This document shows, piece by piece, positions 53,208-62,792 of a DNA stretch of 62,792 bases. A program made the position numbers and the translations under genes. Below the pieces are notes generated by a model. The model was not told where the DNA came from. It was given only the letters and a program-made list of their open reading frames with translations, and ran no database searches. This stretch comes from an uncultured Clostridium sp. (GTDB lineage Bacteria > Bacillota > Clostridia > TANB77 > CAG-508). Location: positions 1-62,792 of the forward strand of contig CAMXJY010000013.1 in the NCBI GenBank assembly GCA_947244325.1, written 5' to 3'. Position 1 is the stretch's first letter; each line of letters opens with the position of its first letter.

Positions 53208-54650
53208 TTATTTCATATCCATAATGCTATCAATTATAAGTCGTGTCATTTCTTTTTCATGCCCACTATAATCATGTGTAGAATTAGGAATAGTATAAAA
53301 CTTAAATTTTGCATTTGAAAATCTAGTTTTTAGTCTATTTTTAACATATGATATATCCCAACCTTTATAAACATGTTCGTTTGTTCCAGCAATTATTGCA
53401 ATATTTCCATTATAATTTAATGGCCTACTTATATCTCTATCTTCTTCTAGTTTAAACAAATCTGCTTTGCAACCTTTTGCCATCGTAGACGCTATCTTTA
53501 AAGCAGAAAATTCATCTGTTACCATTTCATATTGTTTTCCTTCTTCAACTAACTTTTTACTTTTTTCAACTAAACTTTCATATTCTTCTTTTACTCTTGA
53601 ACGAAATCTGCTTACCATATCAACAGGACTTAGTAATATAACTTTTTTTATATCTCCAACTTGTTCACAATAATACTGCACTTTCAAAGTTCCAAGACTT
53701 TGCCCTAATAATATAATATCAGTATAACCTTCCTCTTTAGCATAATTAACAGCAGCCTCAACATCAAAAACAGATTCATCAAAGTTTTCATACATATTAC
53801 CTGCTTTTATAGTTTCTGTTTCTCCAGCTTTTTTTCTATGTAATCTTGAAAATTGTTCTGCTCCTCTATTATTTGCAATCATGAAGTCATAACCTTGATA
53901 ATTAAATTCTTCAAACATATCATTATAATACTCTGATTTAAAAAAGTTACCACCACTACCATGAACAAATATAATTATAGATTTTGTTTCTTTTTCAGAT
54001 TTTTGAATTAATCCTGGCAAGAAACATCCATCAGATGTATTTAGTATTATAAACTCTTTTTTTCTATTTTTATGAATAGTATTATCATGTTTTATAATTT
54101 TTGATAATTCTCCAAAAATATTAATATATGCTGGTGTTGCTTTAAAAACAACCTCTTCACTATTTGTTAGCATAAGTTCTTGTAACTCATAAAAATCAAA
54201 CCATCTTTTTTCTGTTGCTAAATATGTATTTAATTTTATATCTTCATCCTTAATATCAGTTTTTATATAATAAAAATATGTAAATCTTTGTTCTCTTTCT
54301 TCATTTCTTTTTAACATGGTTAAATATCTAATATCATTTGGATTAATTTCATAACCTATTTCTTCTCTTGCTTTTTGTAATATAGCATCTACTAAAGACT
54401 GATGTGCTCCAACATGGTTTGCAACCATTCCATATTTTCCATTATTATAATGAACATTATTACTACGCTTTTGTAATAATATTTTACCTTCATTATTTAT
54501 AATAAAAATTGCTACTTCTTGATGCCATAAATGCTTTTCATGAACTTCTTTCTTTGTTGCTTCTAAATCTGTTACATTACCATTCTCATCTAAAACTTTT
54601 AATAGCATTTTATCTTTTTCTTGATATGATTCATAATGGACATTTTCCAT
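53208..54650 (-). CDS. Nudix-like domain fused to an alpha/beta hydrolase
   Basis: A 480-residue fusion. Residues about 1-180 are an IDI/YfcD-like Nudix domain (KHLWHQEVAIFII, LLQKRSNN). The Nudix box at 78-99 is degenerate: the Gly is N78, the first Glu is Q84, Arg-Glu is Q92-K93, and only E96-E97-x-G99 remain. Residues about 200-480 are an alpha/beta hydrolase with oxyanion segment FVHGSGG, nucleophile S318 in GQSLG and H459 in STHDYSGH. The hydrolase looks active, the Nudix half may only bind. Ribosome binding site AAGGAG. Substrate unknown. Confidence 0.85.
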   Translation of the reverse strand: MENVHYESYQEKDKMLLKVLDENGNVTDLEATKKEVHEKHLWHQEVAIFIINNEGKILLQKRSNNVHYNNGKYGMVANHVGAHQSLVDAILQKAREEIGYEINPNDIRYLTMLKRNEEREQRFTYFYYIKTDIKDEDIKLNTYLATEKRWFDFYELQELMLTNSEEVVFKATPAYINIFGELSKIIKHDNTIHKNRKKEFIILNTSDGCFLPGLIQKSEKETKSIIIFVHGSGGNFFKSEYYNDMFEEFNYQGYDFMIANNRGAEQFSRLHRKKAGETETIKAGNMYENFDESVFDVEAAVNYAKEEGYTDIILLGQSLGTLKVQYYCEQVGDIKKVILLSPVDMVSRFRSRVKEEYESLVEKSKKLVEEGKQYEMVTDEFSALKIASTMAKGCKADLFKLEEDRDISRPLNYNGNIAIIAGTNEHVYKGWDISYVKNRLKTRFSNAKFKFYTIPNSTHDYSGHEKEMTRLIIDSIMDMK

Positions 54651-54685
54651 AGCTCCAATCTCCTTTTATTATTTTCATGACATAT

Positions 54686-55402
54686 CTATATTTCTATTTT
54701 ATATCCATCTTCTTCTGCAAAAATATTAGATATTTTTAATTTTTTTAGTTCTTCACGAGCTTCATCTTTCATATGTGTTGTAAAAATTTGCTTATTATAT
54801 TTTTCTACAAGATATTTCAAATTATCTATTCCCATATGTGATATATCACCCTGAATACGTGAACAATCTGCTACTATAATTTTACTATTTTTAAGTATAT
54901 ATTCTACACCTTCGCAAATACTTGCATCTCCTGTAAATCCTAATCTATCATTTACTATATAACCATATGCAGGATTTTGATTTCCATGTACTACTGGAAC
55001 AGCCTGAATTTTATAATTTATTTCTTTACTCTCTAAAATCTCATTTGGAGCTATTTCTATAAATTGTATATATTCATTTATTTTATTTAAAAGGTGATAA
55101 TCATATACTTCAAATAATTGCTTGACCCTATTTTTTATTCCAACAGGTCCTATTATTTTTGTTATTCTAGATATTTGTTTTGCTTTATAATTATACATTA
55201 ATAAAAATGGTATATCAGCAATATGATCTCCATGCATATGTGTAATTAATATTTTATCTATTTTTTCTGGATCACGATTAAGATTTAATAATTGTTTAAA
55301 TGCTCCATTTGGTACATCTACAATCATATCATCATTAATTAATGTACAAGCACTATTATATTTAGAGTATATTGCTCCAGTTCCAATTAATTCTATATCC
55401 AT
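54686..55402 (-). CDS. RNase Z-like metallo-beta-lactamase-fold protein
   Basis: A 238-residue MBL-fold protein. ITHMHGDHIADIP gives the HxHxDH metal motif, and further ligands are H in VVHGNQNP, D in LGFTGDASIC and H in FTTHMKDEAR. The layout (VDVPNGAFKQLLNL, then HMHGDH) resembles ribonuclease Z, which trims tRNA 3' ends, but the protein is shorter than usual and lacks a clear exosite arm. A tRNase Z or a phosphodiesterase relative is possible. AAAGGA ribosome binding site. Confidence 0.8.
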   Translation of the reverse strand: MDIELIGTGAIYSKYNSACTLINDDMIVDVPNGAFKQLLNLNRDPEKIDKILITHMHGDHIADIPFLLMYNYKAKQISRITKIIGPVGIKNRVKQLFEVYDYHLLNKINEYIQFIEIAPNEILESKEINYKIQAVPVVHGNQNPAYGYIVNDRLGFTGDASICEGVEYILKNSKIIVADCSRIQGDISHMGIDNLKYLVEKYNKQIFTTHMKDEAREELKKLKISNIFAEEDGYKIEI

Positions 55403-55417
55403 ATTTTAATCCTTTCG

Positions 55418-55990
55418 TTATTTAGAATAGTTAATATACAATTCTTTATCCTTTTCTATTTGCTTTTGATATCTATCTTCCTCTGAAAATACACATCCAC
55501 AATACTTTTGCATATATAATCCAAGCTCACGAGCTTTGTTTTGTCCTTCTCTAAAACCAACTCTAAAATCTCTATACAAAAACTCTATATCATATTTTTT
55601 TGACATTTCCTCACATATACTCTTTAAAGATTCATGATTTTGATATGGACTAACAAAAAGTGTACTTGTAAAACAATCATAGCCATGCTCTTTTGCATAT
55701 TTTGCTGTTTCTTCTAATCTAACTCTATAACAATAATTACTACATCTGTTTTCAATATCATCTGATACATTTTGACAAAATTCTCTTAATCCATAATTTT
55801 CATTTATAATTAATTCTAAATTAATCATTTTTGAATATTCTATTAATGTATCTCTTCTAGTTTTATATTCAATATATGGATGTATATTAGGATTAAACCA
55901 ATATGCTACTGGCTCTATTCCTTCATTTCTTAAAGATTCTATACAATACACACTACAAGGTGCGCAACATGTATGCATTAATAACTTCAT
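55418..55990 (-). CDS. queH: Epoxyqueuosine reductase QueH
   Basis: Reduces epoxyqueuosine to queuosine in tRNA and is the non-orthologous substitute for QueG. The 190-residue protein has HTCCAPCS near the N-terminus, YWFNPNIHP, FTSTLFVSPYQNH and a C-terminal KYCGCVFSEEDRY, matching the paired cysteines of the QueH/DUF208 family that bind an Fe-S cluster and a second metal. The ATG at 55990 follows GGAGAT. It starts 8 nt after the preceding gene. Confidence 0.93.
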   Translation of the reverse strand: MKLLMHTCCAPCSVYCIESLRNEGIEPVAYWFNPNIHPYIEYKTRRDTLIEYSKMINLELIINENYGLREFCQNVSDDIENRCSNYCYRVRLEETAKYAKEHGYDCFTSTLFVSPYQNHESLKSICEEMSKKYDIEFLYRDFRVGFREGQNKARELGLYMQKYCGCVFSEEDRYQKQIEKDKELYINYSK

Positions 55991-55998
55991 TTTATCTC

Positions 55999-57981
55999 CT
56001 ATTCCCAAAAACATACTGTATATTTTGTTTTATAAAATTCTTCTGGTGAATTATTTTGCATATAACTTTTTTCTGATACTATTCCACTTGCTATTCCTAT
56101 TAAAAATGTATATACCACAATAATAGATAATACTTTACTTAAAGTTCTTTTTGCTTCATCTGTTTTTAAAGAATTATAAATACTCATAAATATTAATATT
56201 CCAGATAAAATTATCATCCAAGCATAATCTATTAAATATCTTTGATTACTTCCTGCCATCATAATGCTTAATATGACGATTATAATGCTAACTACTACCA
56301 AACTATTTATCAATACTTTTAAACTTTTATTTTCTATTTTCTTATTAGCTTTTACTATTAAAAAGTTCATAAAACATATTGGTGCTAAAATAAATAATCC
56401 ACCTATCATGTTTTCTATGTAATAATATCCATAAAAAATCGTTAGATTGTTATGATTTGTTATAAATGGAAAATCTAATATAAAGTTTGGCATACTAAAT
56501 AAATTAGTTATTATTCCTGTTGGAACTGCCCATATTCTACTTCCTAATGTTGTCATATTTGTAATAGTTAATTGATATTTTGCTCCAAATTCAAATATAC
56601 TTCCAAATCTTACATAGTTATACCACATAAGTGTAATTCCTACTGCTAAGTACGGTATTGCTACTGATACTATTAATTTTACTAATGGTAATTTTGAATT
56701 TTTAACATTCTTTATGTTCTCTATAAGTAAATATAATAAATATGGAATTATTAGAAAGCTTGCTATTAAATCTGTTGGTCTACATGCAACAGATAATGCT
56801 AAAAATAGTGACCCAAAAAATATATTTACATATCTATTTTTTTCAGTTTCTGTGGATTTTAATATAAAATAAATTCCTTGTAATACAAAATATACTCCTG
56901 CTACAATTACTAATTCATATACTCTTGACATTCCATTTGCATATAAAATTAATGAGCCTGAACATAATAATATCAAGAAATACATAACAAACTTAAATGG
57001 AATTTTCTCATAAAATTTATTTAAGATTTTTAATAGTATCTCTTTAAATAAAATAAAAATTAACATTGAGAAAATAAACACTACTACTGGTATTTCTAAA
57101 TATTTTTTTGTAATTAAATAATACGGTAAAAAGCTTATTAATAATGGTAATATTCCAAAATACACATAATGTTTTCCATTATAAAAAGCTGTATCCCAGA
57201 TATAATCCACATCACGCTCTACATCATATCTTGTTAATGCATCATATGGATTTTCTAATTCTAAAAATTTATCACTTGGATCTTTTAATAAAGAAAAACT
57301 ACCACTTGTTATAGCATCTACAAAATCTTTATTATAAACTGTTCCTTCCCCTGGATTTCGTGAATAATTATTAATCCACGAAAGTAGTACAAAAAATATT
57401 GCTAAAATGCCAAGTAGTATAAATTCTTGATTTAAGTTTTTATTTGAGTATTCATCATTTAATATTTTAGAATTTTTGATGAAATATACTAATAATATAC
57501 TGAAAAATACAATAAAAAATCTCATTAAATTAAATTCAAATGGTATCTTTTCATTAATTATAACTCTTTCTATTTTTCCATCTTCATATATTGATTTATC
57601 AACAGAAATTAATAAACTTCTTGTATTGCCTGATAAATATAGTGGAATATATTTTGATTTTTGATAACTATCAATATATTTTTTTGAATTTAATCCTTGA
57701 TATTCTTTACTTGTATCATCTGAAAAAAGCACTTTATATTCTGTAACATTTTCTACATCTTTTAATTCTAACTTTATAGTTGCTGTTTTTGAATTTATGT
57801 CATCTAATTCTAAAAATACCTTATCATCATCCTCACTATAATAAGTTATTTCTTCACTTTCATATACTCTTTTTTCAAACTTTCCAAAAAAAGTGCGATA
57901 AGAAGTAATGTTAAAAACAATTACTTCTAAAAATAACGCAACTATTAAAATCTTTAAAAACTTAGAATAATTTTCTTTCAT
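55999..57981 (-). CDS. Polytopic membrane protein, GT-C glycosyltransferase-like
   Basis: A 660-residue protein with an N-terminal helix, an extracellular beta-rich insert (about 35-150) and about twelve further transmembrane segments. DVERDVDYIWDTAFYNGKHYVYFGILP in the first large loop, read here in parts (DVERDVDYIW, NGKHYVYFG), resembles the acidic loop of GT39/GT-C-type dolichyl-like mannosyltransferases. Sugar transfer to a lipid or surface polymer is inferred, supported only by the neighbouring sugar-related genes (FAD oxidoreductase, manA). AAAGGAA ribosome binding site. Confidence 0.65.
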   Translation of the reverse strand: MKENYSKFLKILIVALFLEVIVFNITSYRTFFGKFEKRVYESEEITYYSEDDDKVFLELDDINSKTATIKLELKDVENVTEYKVLFSDDTSKEYQGLNSKKYIDSYQKSKYIPLYLSGNTRSLLISVDKSIYEDGKIERVIINEKIPFEFNLMRFFIVFFSILLVYFIKNSKILNDEYSNKNLNQEFILLGILAIFFVLLSWINNYSRNPGEGTVYNKDFVDAITSGSFSLLKDPSDKFLELENPYDALTRYDVERDVDYIWDTAFYNGKHYVYFGILPLLISFLPYYLITKKYLEIPVVVFIFSMLIFILFKEILLKILNKFYEKIPFKFVMYFLILLCSGSLILYANGMSRVYELVIVAGVYFVLQGIYFILKSTETEKNRYVNIFFGSLFLALSVACRPTDLIASFLIIPYLLYLLIENIKNVKNSKLPLVKLIVSVAIPYLAVGITLMWYNYVRFGSIFEFGAKYQLTITNMTTLGSRIWAVPTGIITNLFSMPNFILDFPFITNHNNLTIFYGYYYIENMIGGLFILAPICFMNFLIVKANKKIENKSLKVLINSLVVVSIIIVILSIMMAGSNQRYLIDYAWMIILSGILIFMSIYNSLKTDEAKRTLSKVLSIIVVYTFLIGIASGIVSEKSYMQNNSPEEFYKTKYTVCFWE

Positions 57982-58077
57982 ATTTATTCCTTTATAAAAT
58001 ACAAAAAACTTAAAATCTTTTAATGTTTCTATTTGTATATAATTTTATTTTAATTTGTAAATTAAAATAAAATTGTA

Positions 58078-59643
58078 CTAATTTGATTTTTCTTCATGAT
58101 ATTCTTTTTCTGTATTTACATTCCAAATATTGTCTTTTTCTGTAACTCCTTCTTTAATGTTTTTTACTGCCTCAAAAGCTGTTGCCATTGAATGATCCAT
58201 ATTATTGTATCTATGTTGACCATTTCTACCAATACAATAAAGGTTTCCGAATGTATTTAAGTATTCAATAAGTTTATCTATATGTTCATATGTATCAAAA
58301 TAAGCAGGATATGCTTTTTTTACTTTTTCTCTATGACTATCTATTACATCTTCTTTATCAATAATATTCATACTTGCAAGTTCATCAATTGCAAATTCTG
58401 AAAATTCTTTATCAGACATATTCCAATACTTATCATTTTCTTGGCAAGTATATTCAAGTCCAATCCAAACTGTATTTTCTGCATCTTTTACTAAATATGG
58501 TGACCAGTTATTAAATACTTGTAATCTTAACATTTTTACTTCTGGTTCTTGTACATAAATCCAACAATCTGGAACTATATTTCCTAAAGTTTTCATTTTT
58601 GTCTTGTTGGCAAGTTTCATTTTTTTAACTAAAACACCAACTGTTTGAAAATCTACATATGGAAGTCCTAAAGCAATTTCTCTCATATCTTCTGGAATAT
58701 CTATTCCTGTAAATCCTGCAACTAAATCTTTTACAGGCATAGTAGATATAAAGATATCCCCTTCTAATATAACTTCTGTTCCATTCACTTCGCATATTAC
58801 ACTTTTTATAGTCTTATCTTCAATTTTTAGTTTTTTAACAGAATAACCTTTTAAGATTTTTCCACCATTTTCTTCTATTTTCTCTGCTAATGTTTCCCAT
58901 AATTGTCCTGGTCCATATTTTGGATACCAGAATTGTTCTATTAATGAAGTTTCTACTTCTTCTTTCTTTTTCTTTGACTTAAATATTTTTGAAAAAGCAT
59001 CTTTTATTACTGCTGTTATAGAAACACCTTTAACTCTTTGAGCTCCCCAATCTGCTGAAATTTCTTTTGGATGTCTTCCCCAAAGTTTTTCTGTATATTT
59101 TTCAAAAAACATACTATATAAAACTTTTCCAAAACGATTTATATAGAAGTTTTCTAATGAATCTTCCTTTTTCTTTACAAATATTGTTTTTAAATAACTA
59201 AAACCAGCTTTTATAGTACGGAAAAGTCCCATGTTAGTAAATGTTTGTAATTTTAAACTTATCGGATAATCAAAAAATTTCTTTAAATAATAAATTCTTG
59301 ATACTCTTGTTCTTACAAGCATAACTTTATCTTCTTTTTCTGGATTAGGTCCACCTGATTTTAATGGTTTTTCTCTTTCTAATTTTTCATCATCAAAAGA
59401 ATTTACTCCTTGAATAGGCATAAGCTTCTCCCAAAAATCCATAACTTCTTGGTCTTTTGAGAAAAATCTATGTCCACCTATATCCATTCTGTTACCATTA
59501 TATCTAACAGTTCTTGATATTCCACCAATTTCATTTGTCTCTTCTAATATTACTACTTCATATTCTTCTTTCTTATCTTTTAGTAGTTCATATCCAGCTG
59601 TTAAGCCTGCTGGTCCAGCTCCAATTATTATAACTTTTTTCAT
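58078..59643 (-). CDS. FAD-dependent oxidoreductase, UDP-galactopyranose-mutase/amine-oxidase-like
   Basis: A 521-residue flavoprotein with an N-terminal FAD Rossmann motif ([16 protein letters not shown]), an [12 protein letters not shown] segment, [13 protein letters not shown] and a C-terminal [15 protein letters not shown] flavin-contact motif. This family includes UDP-galactopyranose mutase-like proteins found with polysaccharide genes. The substrate is unknown. Position next to a GT-like membrane protein fits a glycan role. An AAGGAG lies about 15 nt upstream of the ATG. Confidence 0.85.
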   Translation of the reverse strand: MKKVIIIGAGPAGLTAGYELLKDKKEEYEVVILEETNEIGGISRTVRYNGNRMDIGGHRFFSKDQEVMDFWEKLMPIQGVNSFDDEKLEREKPLKSGGPNPEKEDKVMLVRTRVSRIYYLKKFFDYPISLKLQTFTNMGLFRTIKAGFSYLKTIFVKKKEDSLENFYINRFGKVLYSMFFEKYTEKLWGRHPKEISADWGAQRVKGVSITAVIKDAFSKIFKSKKKKEEVETSLIEQFWYPKYGPGQLWETLAEKIEENGGKILKGYSVKKLKIEDKTIKSVICEVNGTEVILEGDIFISTMPVKDLVAGFTGIDIPEDMREIALGLPYVDFQTVGVLVKKMKLANKTKMKTLGNIVPDCWIYVQEPEVKMLRLQVFNNWSPYLVKDAENTVWIGLEYTCQENDKYWNMSDKEFSEFAIDELASMNIIDKEDVIDSHREKVKKAYPAYFDTYEHIDKLIEYLNTFGNLYCIGRNGQHRYNNMDHSMATAFEAVKNIKEGVTEKDNIWNVNTEKEYHEEKSN

Positions 59644-59703
59644 TTTATTTTTTAGTAAATCTCCTTTTTATATTTGCTTCTATTTTAGCTAAATTAAAAA
59701 ATC

Positions 59704-60708
59704 TTACTCATACTTAATTCCTAAATGCTCATATCCATTTGCTGTAACTACCCTCCCTTTAGGTGTTCTAGCTAAAAATCCTATTTGTAATAAATATGGT
59801 TCATAAACATCTTCAATTGTTTCAACTTCTTCATTTAAAGTTGCTGCCAATGTTTCAGCTCCAACAGGTCTTCCTGAATATTTATAAATTATTGTTTCTA
59901 ATATTTTTCTATCTGTATTATCTAATCCTAAATCATCTATATCAAGTTTTTCTAATGCTAACTTTGTTATTTCTAAGCTTAAATTTCCGTCTCCTAAAAC
60001 AAGTGCATAATCTCTTACTCTTTTTAATAATCTATTTGCAATTCTAGGTGTTCCTCTTGAACGTTTCGCAAGCTCTACTGCTGCTTCTTTATCTATTTTT
60101 ATATTTAAAAGTTCACTTGATCTTTCTACAATTATTGCCAAATCAGATACTGAATATAATTCAAGCTTTTCTACAATTCCAAATCTATCTCTAAGTGGTG
60201 TAGAAAGTGATCCAGCTCTTGTTGTAGCTCCTACTAAAGTAAACTTAGGAAGGTCTAATCTTATTGATTTTGCAGTTGAGCCTTTTCCTATTATTATATC
60301 TAAACAAAAATCTTCTAATGCTGGATATAATATTTCTTCTATATTTTTATTTAATCTATGTATCTCATCAATAAATAAAACATCATTTTCTGCTAAATTT
60401 GTAAGTAATGCAGCTAAATCTCCTGGTCTTTCTATTGCTGGACCTGTTGTTACTTTTATATTTGCTCCCATTTCATTTGCTATAATATTAGAAAGTGTTG
60501 TTTTACCAAGTCCTGGAGGGCCATAAAGTAATACATGGTCTAAAGCATCACCTCTTTTTTTGGCTGCTTCTATGTATACTTTCATGTTTTCTTTTACTTT
60601 TTTTTGTCCTATGTATTCACTTAATTTTTGCGGTCTTAATGATATTTCTGAAAATTCTTCTTCATCATTTACTTCTGGATTTAAAATGTTGCTATTAAAA
60701 TTTTCCAA
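59704..60708 (-). CDS. ruvB: Holliday junction branch-migration ATPase RuvB
   Basis: Hexameric AAA+ motor that drives Holliday junction migration with RuvA. The 334 residues show [13 protein letters not shown], Walker [10 protein letters not shown], Walker B LFIDEIHR, sensor 1 GATTRAG, arginine finger in LRDRFG and the winged-helix end ([18 protein letters not shown]). I chose the TTG at 60708 because GGGAGGAG lies 4-5 nt upstream. The frame could be read from a TTG at 60723, but that overlaps the site. ruvA is not in the window. Confidence 0.96.
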   Translation of the reverse strand: MENFNSNILNPEVNDEEEFSEISLRPQKLSEYIGQKKVKENMKVYIEAAKKRGDALDHVLLYGPPGLGKTTLSNIIANEMGANIKVTTGPAIERPGDLAALLTNLAENDVLFIDEIHRLNKNIEEILYPALEDFCLDIIIGKGSTAKSIRLDLPKFTLVGATTRAGSLSTPLRDRFGIVEKLELYSVSDLAIIVERSSELLNIKIDKEAAVELAKRSRGTPRIANRLLKRVRDYALVLGDGNLSLEITKLALEKLDIDDLGLDNTDRKILETIIYKYSGRPVGAETLAATLNEEVETIEDVYEPYLLQIGFLARTPKGRVVTANGYEHLGIKYE

Positions 60709-60818
60709 TTGGACTCCTCCCAAACTGTTATAATTATGTTTTTATTAGTTAAACATTTCTTCTCTTTTATTGTATAAAACATATTAAACATTTTTATGTA
60801 AAAAACTTGTATTAACCT

Positions 60819-61064
60819 TTAATTTAATCCTGTATCATACTCAATTTCTTCCATATAAGGAAATATTTCTTTAACTCTTTTTAATGTATATATAGCATTT
60901 TTTTGATGTGGACATTTTTCTGGTGCTTGTACTAATTCATTTTTATAACAATTTTTTGTTAATTTATAAATTAAATATTTACAATTTAAATAATTATAAA
61001 AAATTCTATATCCGTTATCTAAATCTTCCCAAAACATCTCAAAAGTATAGTCTTTTTCTCCCAC
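60819..61064 (-). CDS. Small protein, unknown function
   Basis: An 81-residue soluble protein that probably starts with GTG at 61064, preceded by AAAGGAT. It is aromatic and cysteine-containing (FYNYLNCKYLIYKLTKN, EKCPHQKNAIYTL). No family is recognised. It begins 18 nt after the membrane protein gene at 61083, so a common transcript is likely. Confidence 0.6.
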   Translation of the reverse strand: MGEKDYTFEMFWEDLDNGYRIFYNYLNCKYLIYKLTKNCYKNELVQAPEKCPHQKNAIYTLKRVKEIFPYMEEIEYDTGLN

Positions 61065-61082
61065 TTTGTATGCATCCTTTCA

Positions 61083-61772
61083 CTATAATGATAAAATTGT
61101 TATTAACATTCCTAAACCTGTCATAAAGAAACTTGCTCCCAATATGTATATAAGCATTAATGAAGATTTTGATGCTTCTATATAAACATCTTCTGGTTTC
61201 TTTTCATTTATTTTAAATTCAATCTTATCTCCTATATTAGGAATTCCTGACCTTTTATATTTCTCTGTACATTTTGTATATACATTATCATTATAAGTAT
61301 ATTGATATACTGGTGCATATGCTGTAACATTATTTTCCAAAGTTGTTGATTTTAAATCAACACATTCTGCTTTAACATTTACTTTGCATCTTCTTTCTGA
61401 CATATTTTCTAATACTCCTGGAACTATAAGCATAGCAAGTCCAACTAGAGTTATTCCTGTTGAAAGTAATATAGGAAGTAAAGTATTTGTCTCATAATCT
61501 TTACTAATTAAGTATCCCCATTCATTTATTGCTGGCAATATTATACATCCTAAACCTGTTACAGTAAAAACAGCTCCTGATAATTGTTTTCTGCATATTA
61601 ATATAATTCCAAATACTAAAAATAATTGTCCACAAGTCATTATAGCAAAAGTTACTTGATTTAGTCCTGAAAAATAGCTCATAAGTGCTATAGAAGCCAC
61701 TGCCCAAATAATACATGCCCATGATATTATTAAATCATGTACTTTAAATTTTTCATTTGTTTCTTCATTCAT
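61083..61772 (-). CDS. Membrane protein with DUF3592-like extracytoplasmic loop
   Basis: A 229-residue protein with about five transmembrane segments (near 13-33, 40-58, 65-83, 98-118, 205-225). Between the last two lies a soluble segment CKVNVKAECVDLKS...YAPVYQYTY...NIGDKIEFKINEKKPEDVY that follows the DUF3592 pattern. Function unknown. AAGGAAGGA lies upstream of the ATG. It follows ligA by 73 nt. Confidence 0.7.
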   Translation of the reverse strand: MNEETNEKFKVHDLIISWACIIWAVASIALMSYFSGLNQVTFAIMTCGQLFLVFGIILICRKQLSGAVFTVTGLGCIILPAINEWGYLISKDYETNTLLPILLSTGITLVGLAMLIVPGVLENMSERRCKVNVKAECVDLKSTTLENNVTAYAPVYQYTYNDNVYTKCTEKYKRSGIPNIGDKIEFKINEKKPEDVYIEASKSSLMLIYILGASFFMTGLGMLITILSL

Positions 61773-61845
61773 TTTACATTAATTCCTTCCTTCAACTTTT
61801 ATATAATTTACTTTATTATATACTATTTTTTTATTTACGCAAACT

Positions 61846-62792
<947 letters not shown>

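Overview
The window looks like part of the chromosome of a low-GC (by eye high-twenties %), anaerobic Gram-positive bacterium of the Clostridia. The evidence is the strongly AT-biased coding, consensus sigma-A promoters, GGAGG-type ribosome binding sites, U-tract terminators, a T-box in front of thrS, a SAM-I (S-box) riboswitch in front of metK, and an oxygen-sensitive class III ribonucleotide reductase as the only reductase present. Nearly all genes lie on the minus strand.

Layout. 1-4648 is the 5' part of a giant minus-strand surface-protein gene that runs off the left edge (membrane anchor, Ig-like domain, about twelve MBG-type repeats, two cohesin-like domains). It is clearly richer in GC than everything to its right and contains near-exact internal duplications. 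5121-8568 holds a class B penicillin-binding protein, a YkgJ-type cysteine-cluster protein and a CmpB-like membrane protein. 8958-14695 is an anaerobic ribonucleotide reductase locus: nrdG, nrdD, an nrdD paralogue that has lost the catalytic residues, and a divergent Crp/Fnr-type regulator with matching palindromes on both sides of the intergenic region. 14695-18523 holds a pentapeptide-repeat protein bracketed by an inverted dispersed repeat, a Ca2+/cation exchanger, a metallo-hydrolase and an orphan GC-richer gene behind a structured leader. 18540-29270 holds DUF2000, an aldo/keto reductase plus MurB-like pair, a seven-gene LysR-to-MATE operon, a lone MoaA-like radical SAM enzyme, a degenerate ImmA/IrrE-like protein and P-loop proteins. 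29452-31427 holds tRNA-Leu, a small orphan gene and deoB. 31509-37490 holds two unrecognised large proteins and T-box-thrS. 37500-39980 is a patch of palindromes, a C-type-lectin/variable-region-like gene fragment, a CYTH protein, tRNA-Thr with a duplicated 3' end and a ribbon-helix-helix gene. 40107-48112 holds a MATE/cytidylate-kinase fusion, a zinc-ribbon/DUF5050 membrane protein, a secreted glucosaminidase with SH3 and dockerin domains, metK and a DUF2238-like membrane protein. 48132-62792 holds polA, then a tightly packed ruvB-to-manA run (FAD oxidoreductase, GT-like membrane protein, queH, RNase Z-like, Nudix-hydrolase fusion, transglutaminase-like, manA), two small membrane-associated genes and the 3' part of ligA, cut by the right edge.

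The most noteworthy items are the catalytically stripped NrdD paralogue with its putative regulator and operators, the MBG/cohesin surface giant together with a dockerin-tailed cell-wall hydrolase in the same window, the DGR-like lectin-fold fragment at 37782-37937, the MATE-kinase and Nudix-hydrolase fusions, and several short dispersed palindromes and repeats. No CRISPR array, transposase, prophage or rRNA was seen. All domain calls were made by reading the sequence without database searches.
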